Origin: a virus
DNA: 21,762 nt
Virus record (IMG/VR): IMGVR_UViG_3300021963_000744
Span: 1-21,762 of that record
Strand: one strand, 5' to 3'
Translations under genes and position numbers: made by a program
Part shown: piece after piece, positions 17,451 to 21,762 of the stretch
Numbering within the stretch: position 1 is the stretch's first letter
How the letters are laid out: each line of letters opens with the position of its first letter
Notes under the pieces: model-generated
The model's input: only the letters and a program-made list of their open reading frames with translations
Database searches by the model: none
What the model was told of the DNA's origin: nothing

Positions 17451-17592
17451 AATGACTTAATTGCCTCTTGAGTTCTACTTGAATTGAAATAAGGTGACTA
17501 TACATAAATTTTTCATATTCATTATCTTTGAGCAAATTGGTAAGGTTATCAATCTGCATCAGTGCAAGAATAAGTTTTGTTTCTTCAGTCAT
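17428..17592 (-). CDS. small helical hypothetical protein (54 aa)
   Basis: It begins MTEETKLILALMQIDNLTNL and is a helical hairpin by appearance (LKDNEYEKFMYSHLIS, then IQVELKRQLSHY). It is ATGA-coupled to 17589-17900. The family looks like a conserved small cyanophage protein. Function unknown. Confidence 0.72.
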   Translation of the reverse strand: MTEETKLILALMQIDNLTNLLKDNEYEKFMYSHLISIQVELKRQLSHYGKTTVR

Positions 17593-17900
17593 TTTTTACG
17601 CTTTGTAGTGCCAACAGCGTTTCGAGTGGAATCCACGCTGGATTTTCCTTTGCGAACTGAACCTGTACCTCTGTTACCTTTTGGTTTAGACTTTTGCTCC
17701 ACGTTTCCCTTGTGTTTTTTACTGCGTACAACGGGTTCTCCATCACGATAATCAATCTTAATTGTTCTTTTGTCTAGTTTATAACGGATTAGATGTTTTT
17801 GCAAGTCATAATCATCTTTGAACCAACAAATACGATTCTCTGCTTTCTGTTCCAATCTGACTGGAAAGTTCTCATAAGGAAACAAAGATGGTTCGGTCAT
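17589..17900 (-). CDS. hypothetical protein with basic disordered tail (103 aa)
   Basis: The ATG at 17900 (MTEPSLFPYENFPVRLEQKA) forms ATGA with the DUF4385-like gene's stop. The N-terminal half contains WFKDDYDLQKHLIRYKLDKR and IKIDYRDGEPVVR, a small alpha/beta module. The C-terminal 40 residues are Lys/Arg/Gly/Ser-rich and likely disordered and nucleic-acid-binding. Function unknown. Confidence 0.75.
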   Translation of the reverse strand: MTEPSLFPYENFPVRLEQKAENRICWFKDDYDLQKHLIRYKLDKRTIKIDYRDGEPVVRSKKHKGNVEQKSKPKGNRGTGSVRKGKSSVDSTRNAVGTTKRKK

Positions 17901-18358
17901 TCTGCTGCTCTCCATTCCTTACGCATCATAACATACTTTGGGTCTTTTGCTGCTATATCTCTGAAATGTTTGAAGATTGTTGCTGCTCTCGCTTTTTCGC
18001 ACGTAAGTGCTGTTGGACTTTGGGGTAATACTTCACCAGTTTCAGAGTATTTTTTCCCACTAGAATGATTCGCGTAGCGGCGGCTCCGTGTAAATCCCAT
18101 CTCAAGGAATTTGCGTGCCATATCCATACCAATGAAATCGTCGTCCCTTGAGTACGAACAGAACATTTCGTATATTTTAAGAGCAGATTTGCGAGCAGTA
18201 GTCTCATCCTTGAACCTCCAATACTGGCAAATATCTTCGGTGTATGGGCGACACAAGAGAACTCCCTGCTCCCCGCGTCCAATTCTATATAGTTTTCTTG
18301 TACTAAAATCAGTGAAATCTAAAGTTTTGTAATCAAGAGAGTAATCAAACTCCTTCAT
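17897..18358 (-). CDS. DUF4385-like protein (153 aa)
   Basis: The sequence FDYSLDYKTLDFTDF, then LYRIGRGEQGVLL, WRFKDETTARKSALKIYEMF, DDFIGMDMARKFLEMGFTRS and RRYANHSSGKKY closely matches a family I recognise as DUF4385, found in bacteria and in large phages. The length of about 150 residues fits the family. No function is established; the strongly conserved Arg, Tyr and Trp residues suggest a ligand- or nucleic-acid-binding role. It is coupled at both ends by ATGA. Confidence 0.85.
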   Translation of the reverse strand: MKEFDYSLDYKTLDFTDFSTRKLYRIGRGEQGVLLCRPYTEDICQYWRFKDETTARKSALKIYEMFCSYSRDDDFIGMDMARKFLEMGFTRSRRYANHSSGKKYSETGEVLPQSPTALTCEKARAATIFKHFRDIAAKDPKYVMMRKEWRAAE

Positions 18359-18750
18359 CTTCCAGTGGTGATGTCGTAGTCCATAAGTCTACCATACTTG
18401 AAGTGGATTCTACAACGGGGCCAGTCAGTCCATTCGCCGTCCCAATTTGCAGGATAAACCTCCACATATTTTGTAATCAACAAAGGAGAGACTTTACCTT
18501 TATTACCGTTCGGTTTCCAAGTAAAGTTTAGAAAGGATTTCTTATCATTGTATCCATCATCACCTTCCTTTAATTCTACAAAGTCTGCTGTGTGTGAATA
18601 ATCAATGTAATACAAATATCCGTGTGGGTCTAACCAATAGTGAGACATTGTACCACCGATACCATCTTCAATGTCTTTGGTTTGCAACTCTACATTCGTG
18701 AATTCTTCACCCAAATCATATGAAGAGCGAAGATAGTCAAACATCCCCAT
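18355..18750 (-). CDS. conserved phage hypothetical protein (131 aa)
   Basis: The N-terminal MGMFDYLRSSYDLGEEF, then TKDIEDGIGGTMSHYWLDPH and GYLYYIDYSHTADF is a pattern I recall in cyanophage and other phage hypotheticals. It appears all-beta, with many Tyr and Trp residues. It starts two bases before the stop codon of the preceding gene would end, as part of the same tight run. Function unknown. Confidence 0.82.
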   Translation of the reverse strand: MGMFDYLRSSYDLGEEFTNVELQTKDIEDGIGGTMSHYWLDPHGYLYYIDYSHTADFVELKEGDDGYNDKKSFLNFTWKPNGNKGKVSPLLITKYVEVYPANWDGEWTDWPRCRIHFKYGRLMDYDITTGR

Positions 18751-18751
18751 A

Positions 18752-19225
18752 TCATTCTCCTAATGTATGAATAACTGGTTTTTCGTGTGCAAGAATGTGA
18801 TACAAGTCCTTATCTTTTGCTGCTGATACGGGGATAAACTCCGTCTCTGGATCAAATTCTGAATCACGAATTGCTTGATTGATGACAATAGAACCATCAG
18901 CACCAGAATAAGAACGATGGAAAGTCATTTTAGGAATGACCAATGCACCAGAAGAACGATTAAGATGTACGATGTGATAAGGATAGCGCCATTCCTTATT
19001 CACCAATTCAAATGTGCGAAGTCCAGATAGAACACGATTATGGTCTATCTGGTGATAATGAATATAAAACTGTTTGGCTCCTACAATATCATCAGGAGGA
19101 CTGATAGCAGGACCAGTATGACACACAAGGTCCTGTGCATTAGAGTTTTCTACAGAAATATCATAGAATACAACTGCTTCAGTTTCACGGAATACTCTAT
19201 GTTTTTTGAATTGAACTTCGCTCAT
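18752..19225 (-). CDS. conserved hypothetical protein (157 aa)
   Basis: It begins MSEVQFKKHRVFRETEAVVF and contains FYIHYHQIDHNRVLSGLRTF, HIVHLNRSSGALVI and MTFHRSYSGADGSIVINQAI. The His-rich strands could suggest a cupin-like beta barrel (several HxH-type pairs), but metal binding is not demonstrated. It ends HTLGE next to the gene at 18750. A cyanophage-type hypothetical by recollection. Confidence 0.8.
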   Translation of the reverse strand: MSEVQFKKHRVFRETEAVVFYDISVENSNAQDLVCHTGPAISPPDDIVGAKQFYIHYHQIDHNRVLSGLRTFELVNKEWRYPYHIVHLNRSSGALVIPKMTFHRSYSGADGSIVINQAIRDSEFDPETEFIPVSAAKDKDLYHILAHEKPVIHTLGE

Positions 19226-19419
19226 CAGTCGTAAGTGTTTTGCTCCTGGTTCAGTCTATCTATATGATGATAAATGGTGGCAGTAGAGTATTCAAACTCC
19301 TTAAAACGTCGTGGATTATTCTGCTGCATTTTGGTTAGCATATTAATCCATTGATAGCGACTATCTACTACCCATCCATAACGGCGTTCATCGTGCTGAT
19401 AATCAAACTTCGTCATCAT
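19225..19419 (-). CDS. small hypothetical protein (64 aa)
   Basis: I chose the ATG at 19419 (MMTKFDYQHDERRYGWVVDS), which lies inside the preceding gene's acidic 3' end, over one at 19452. Aromatic and basic residues alternate, and ATIYHHIDRLNQEQNTY closes the protein. It overlaps the upstream gene by 17 bases. Function unknown. Confidence 0.72.
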   Translation of the reverse strand: MMTKFDYQHDERRYGWVVDSRYQWINMLTKMQQNNPRRFKEFEYSTATIYHHIDRLNQEQNTYD

Positions 19420-19756
19420 CTTCAAATGCCTCTTTAAACTTATCAATATCAAATGGAACTGGTTTTACCTTACCACTATCAATATCATCAACCATCTGCA
19501 TCAGTTCTTCAAGAAACTCTTTAGGATAAATCTCATCTTCTAAACTATCCCAAAAGTATATGATACATTGTTCCAGTGGGTCATCAGATATAAGAAGAGC
19601 ATAGTCTTGATAGTTATCGCCCATCAAGTCTGCCCAATTCTTAAAAGAATACCAACAATTATACCACCCCTGAATGATACAAGAGTTCCAGATATATTCT
19701 ATCCAAGTTAGTTTGGTCTTCTTTTTATTAGTTCCTAGAAGTGGTTTGCTAAACAT
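19403..19756 (-). CDS. hypothetical protein, Trp-rich with acidic tail (117 aa)
   Basis: The N-terminal half is basic and Trp-rich (TKLTWIEYIWNSCIIQGWYN, then CWYSFKNWADLMG). The C-terminal half is helical and acidic, ending FKEAFEDDDEV. No membrane span is predicted by eye. Its ATG abuts the preceding stop at 19756. Function unknown. Confidence 0.77.
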   Translation of the reverse strand: MFSKPLLGTNKKKTKLTWIEYIWNSCIIQGWYNCWYSFKNWADLMGDNYQDYALLISDDPLEQCIIYFWDSLEDEIYPKEFLEELMQMVDDIDSGKVKPVPFDIDKFKEAFEDDDEV

Positions 19757-19941
19757 TATTTTAAGTATTGTGGTTTTTCAGTATCAAATGTCGTCCACTT
19801 TGCTATTTTAAGGCACATTAACAAAGTTTGGTGTTCACGATTATACAGTTCCCAGTTTTGTGTTTGTTTCGCAGCATATCTACGACGATATGCACAACAC
19901 CAAACATTGTAGAAGATTTTTGCCTTTTCACTTAAGGTCAT
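19756..19941 (-). CDS. small basic hypothetical protein (61 aa)
   Basis: It begins MTLSEKAKIFYNVWCCAYRR and is helical and basic (RRYAAKQTQNWELYNREHQT), ending KPQYLK. It overlaps the preceding membrane-protein gene by 14 bases. No family recognised. Confidence 0.73.
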   Translation of the reverse strand: MTLSEKAKIFYNVWCCAYRRRYAAKQTQNWELYNREHQTLLMCLKIAKWTTFDTEKPQYLK

Positions 19942-20113
19942 TTTCTTTCACCACACACGATGTAGTGCATTTTAAATCACCAGAATGTCCCACCACAGTT
20001 GAAGTATGATGTGGAGTTTTCATATCTTGATTTGCTGCATACAAATAAGTGATGGATGCAAATACACCAATCAGTGCAAATCCCCAAACAATACCAGTTG
20101 CTAAACTTCTCAC
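19928..20113 (-). CDS. small membrane or exported protein (61 aa)
   Basis: A short basic start (MRSLATG) is followed by a hydrophobic segment at about residues 8-26 (IVWGFALIGVFASITYLYA) and a polar tail with two Cys (KCTTSCVV). It is either a signal anchor or a cleavable signal with an ALA-type site (YAA). ATGA couples it to 20110-20304. Function unknown. Confidence 0.72.
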   Translation of the reverse strand: MRSLATGIVWGFALIGVFASITYLYAANQDMKTPHHTSTVVGHSGDLKCTTSCVVKENDLK

Positions 20114-20304
20114 GGTGTTTCATCACTCCAGTAGTATCTCAGTTTATCACCATCTGCGTGAATATTCAAGTGATAGATTTTACCGTCTTGTCCGTAAATA
20201 CCACACCACAGGCTGCGTTCGTTCATACTTTCCAGGTGAAACATTTCCACCTCTTCCAGCACGATTTCGTCTGGGTTTTCTTCCCACTTTACAAGTTTAG
20301 TCAT
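20110..20304 (-). CDS. small acidic hypothetical protein (64 aa)
   Basis: It begins MTKLVKWEENPDEIVLEEVE and continues MFHLESMNERSLWCGIYGQD, a strand-rich pattern ending RYYWSDETP. It resembles a cyanophage hypothetical by recollection. It overlaps the preceding gene by eight bases. Function unknown. Confidence 0.75.
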   Translation of the reverse strand: MTKLVKWEENPDEIVLEEVEMFHLESMNERSLWCGIYGQDGKIYHLNIHADGDKLRYYWSDETP

Positions 20305-20704
20305 CTCTCAAACTATCTAATACTTGAAGAAGAAAAGCAATAGAGTTAGCATACTCTCGTCCATCTTGCCCACCCATCACAATGTAAGCAATCTCTTTCT
20401 CTGCTAGTTCAATTCTCTCATTTCTGGTGAGTTCTTGTAGTGTAGGACGATACCATTCACCATTGTCGTCTTGTTTGAAACCAGCAGCAAGTTTTTCTCT
20501 TTCTTCAGCAATTTCCAACATTTTTTCGTGCGTCAATTGCTTATGTGCTTTTTCTGCGGCATCAAACATCTCATCTGGATAAAATCTGTCTTCCATAAGT
20601 TCTCTCAACCTTTGTTTGCCGTATTCAGTGAGTTCGTGTTTTTTGTTGCGGAGTTCTTCTACTTCTTCTTGTGTGAGATTGACCCACGGCATTTCATCGT
20701 TCAT
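20297..20704 (-). CDS. acidic helical hypothetical protein (135 aa)
   Basis: The ATG at 20704 (MNDEMPWVNLTQEEVEELRN) forms ATGA with the preceding stop; a start at 20734 is less likely. The protein is mostly helical and highly charged (KHELTEYGKQRLRELMEDRF, then THEKMLEIAEEREKLAAGFK), ending LQVLDSLRDD. Function unknown. Confidence 0.78.
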   Translation of the reverse strand: MNDEMPWVNLTQEEVEELRNKKHELTEYGKQRLRELMEDRFYPDEMFDAAEKAHKQLTHEKMLEIAEEREKLAAGFKQDDNGEWYRPTLQELTRNERIELAEKEIAYIVMGGQDGREYANSIAFLLQVLDSLRDD

Positions 20705-20865
20705 CGTAGTTTCTCCCGCATAAGTTTCAGGCACTCATTCCATTTGTAAGAGTTAGTGTCGTGTTCTTTGGGCAACCAGTTCTCAACAGCATCTACGATC
20801 TCATCGGTACAATCAATACTATACCCCAAGTCCTCCCGTATAATATCCCAGAGTTTTCTAGTCAT
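20701..20865 (-). CDS. small hypothetical protein (54 aa)
   Basis: The ATG at 20865 (MTRKLWDIIREDLGYSIDCT) lies inside the end of the preceding gene (eight-base overlap). It is helical, with an acidic middle (DEIVDAVENWLPKEHD) and a basic end (LMREKLR). Its arrangement resembles the DEIVDxVExWLP module of neighbouring cyanophage hypotheticals. Function unknown. Confidence 0.73.
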   Translation of the reverse strand: MTRKLWDIIREDLGYSIDCTDEIVDAVENWLPKEHDTNSYKWNECLKLMREKLR

Positions 20866-21100
20866 AACACCCCGTATCATCAAGTTTTGGAGAACACCTT
20901 CCAGTATTATAACCCGTCAAGAAGGCAGAATGCAACCACTTTCTCAACAAATCCTCACGGGTTTTCAGGTCTTCTACGGCACAATCTCCATAGAACCATT
21001 CACAACGAAAGGTAAAAGGAGTATAAAGGTCGTTAAACCATTCCTGAAATGCGACTTCGGCAGTGTCTTCCCACTCCCATTCTGATGTAGGATGAGTCAT
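20858..21100 (-). CDS. small acidic hypothetical protein (80 aa)
   Basis: It begins MTHPTSEWEWEDTAEVAFQE and is Trp/Phe-rich, with helices (REDLLRKWLHSAFLTGYNTG) and a C-terminus CYD. Three Cys are present but not in a recognisable metal motif. It is ATGA-coupled to 21097-21282. Function unknown. Confidence 0.75.
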   Translation of the reverse strand: MTHPTSEWEWEDTAEVAFQEWFNDLYTPFTFRCEWFYGDCAVEDLKTREDLLRKWLHSAFLTGYNTGRCSPKLDDTGCYD

Positions 21101-21282
21101 AGGTCTAATGGTTGTTGTGGGTCTTGATACCAGAACTCTTTATATGTAATCCACTTTTCTACATCAGTTTCCATCTGTGCTAACCAGTGAATACCATTTA
21201 CATCAATCGCATCAAGATAATGAATACCTGTCTTGGGGCAGATTACTCTGGATACTTGTGCGAATTTTACTCGTTCAGTCAT
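21097..21282 (-). CDS. small hypothetical protein (61 aa)
   Basis: It begins MTERVKFAQVSRVICPKTGI and continues HYLDAIDVNGIHWLAQM, beta-rich, ending in a Trp/Tyr-bearing segment and QQPLDL. The CPKTG segment resembles a zinc-ribbon knuckle without its partner. It overlaps its upstream gene by eight bases. Function unknown. Confidence 0.74.
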   Translation of the reverse strand: MTERVKFAQVSRVICPKTGIHYLDAIDVNGIHWLAQMETDVEKWITYKEFWYQDPQQPLDL

Positions 21283-21550
21283 TTAGAAACTCCCATTTAC
21301 TATTGAAGAATACTCGTGTCCAAAATCGGATCCAACGATTGGGAATTATATTTTTCTCTGTAAAGTGAATACAAAATTGTCCTCCACCAAAGAAATCACA
21401 GGTACAAATGTATTTTACGATTGGTTGAATATTCATTTCACTTAAACGATCCCAATCAAATACACCATCTTTCTTTGCTTGTTTCATAGCATTACGCAGA
21501 CCTTCATCTACCTGCTCTGGTGTTTGTGGTGTTGGTTGAAATTCAGTCAT
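21275..21550 (-). CDS. small hypothetical protein (91 aa)
   Basis: The N-terminus is Pro/Gln-rich (MTEFQPTPQTPEQVDEGLRN), followed by a helix (AMKQAKKDGVFDWDRL) and a strand-rich C-terminus with CTCDFFGGGQFC (three Cys), which could bind a metal. ATGA couples it to 21547-21753. Function unknown. Confidence 0.75.
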   Translation of the reverse strand: MTEFQPTPQTPEQVDEGLRNAMKQAKKDGVFDWDRLSEMNIQPIVKYICTCDFFGGGQFCIHFTEKNIIPNRWIRFWTRVFFNSKWEFLND

Positions 21551-21753
21551 TTTCTAAAAAGTTTTTCAAGTTTTTCTTTGTTCTTGAAGAGTTCATAAGA
21601 TTTGATTTGCTCTCCATAATACTTACTGATATGCCTACACAAATCTTCTTCTTGTTTAGTAATATCCATATTATGTTTGTCTTTCAGGATAAGGATAGTT
21701 TCAATATCTTTGAGAGAACTAAATGGAAGGTCTAAAAATTCTTCATAAGTCAT
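21547..21753 (-). CDS. small charged helical protein (68 aa)
   Basis: It begins MTYEEFLDLPFSSLKDIETI and is helical and charged (KEEDLCRHISKYYGEQIK-like C-terminal half, ending KLEKLFRK). It is the right-most gene; its start is nine bases from the window edge, and its promoter must lie outside. Function unknown. Confidence 0.74.
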   Translation of the reverse strand: MTYEEFLDLPFSSLKDIETILILKDKHNMDITKQEEDLCRHISKYYGEQIKSYELFKNKEKLEKLFRK

Positions 21754-21762
21754 TTTGCCCTC

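Noticed and set aside
1-21762. tRNA genes, prophage integration functions or insertion sequences.
   Set aside because: No cloverleaf-like sequence with a TTCRA arm, integrase, transposase or attachment-site repeat was recognised by eye.

Overview
This window looks like part of a lytic, T4-like marine myovirus, most likely a cyanophage of Synechococcus or Prochlorococcus. The evidence is moderate A+T richness, dense small genes almost all on the minus strand with ATGA/TGATG overlaps, T4-type late-promoter octamers (TATAAATA and variants), and many small proteins that resemble conserved hypotheticals of cyanomyoviruses. No structural gene, photosynthesis gene or tRNA is visible, so the host assignment rests on gene style and recalled family resemblance. 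The window reads as an accessory and early/middle-gene region.

Layout, in the direction of transcription (right to left). From 21.75 to 15.2 kb there is a nearly gapless run of about 25 small genes: mostly unknowns, one DUF4385-like protein, an AbrB-like C-terminal fold and a zinc ribbon without a normal start codon. At 15.16-15.19 kb a factor-independent terminator overlaps the -35 box of a good sigma70-type early promoter, which drives a secreted glycine-rich protein (14661-15134). Next comes a three-gene restriction-modification-like cassette (14619-11092): a GIY-YIG/T5orf172-like domain fused to an SF2 helicase, an NPPY-type DNA methylase, and a truncated methylase fragment carrying the SAM-binding motif. 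From 11.06 to 8.8 kb lies a block of small proteins including three single-span membrane proteins. After that come a GIY-YIG homing endonuclease (7626-8303), a very basic protein with a T4-like capsid-targeting N-terminus (6980-7594), an SF2 helicase (5547-6719), a nucleotidyltransferase-like protein (4436-5338) with an opposite-strand HNH homing endonuclease lodged at its 3' end (3982-4464), and a left block of small unknowns.

The most striking feature is a roughly 30-bp element present ten times between 0.9 and 14.66 kb and absent to the right of that. In the sense (minus) direction it reads AACTGGGCCC, then CTGAAAGTGTCCC, then TATAGT. Every copy lies between the stop of one gene and the start of the next, and most of them separate blocks whose internal genes overlap. 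It therefore looks like a dispersed regulatory cassette (promoter-, activator- or RNA-level), and one copy supplies the stop codon of the truncated methylase. A second regulatory theme is late promoters placed inside inverted repeats directly upstream of three genes (both homing endonucleases and a small MKTF protein). In T4, that arrangement blocks translation from early read-through RNA and permits it from late RNA.
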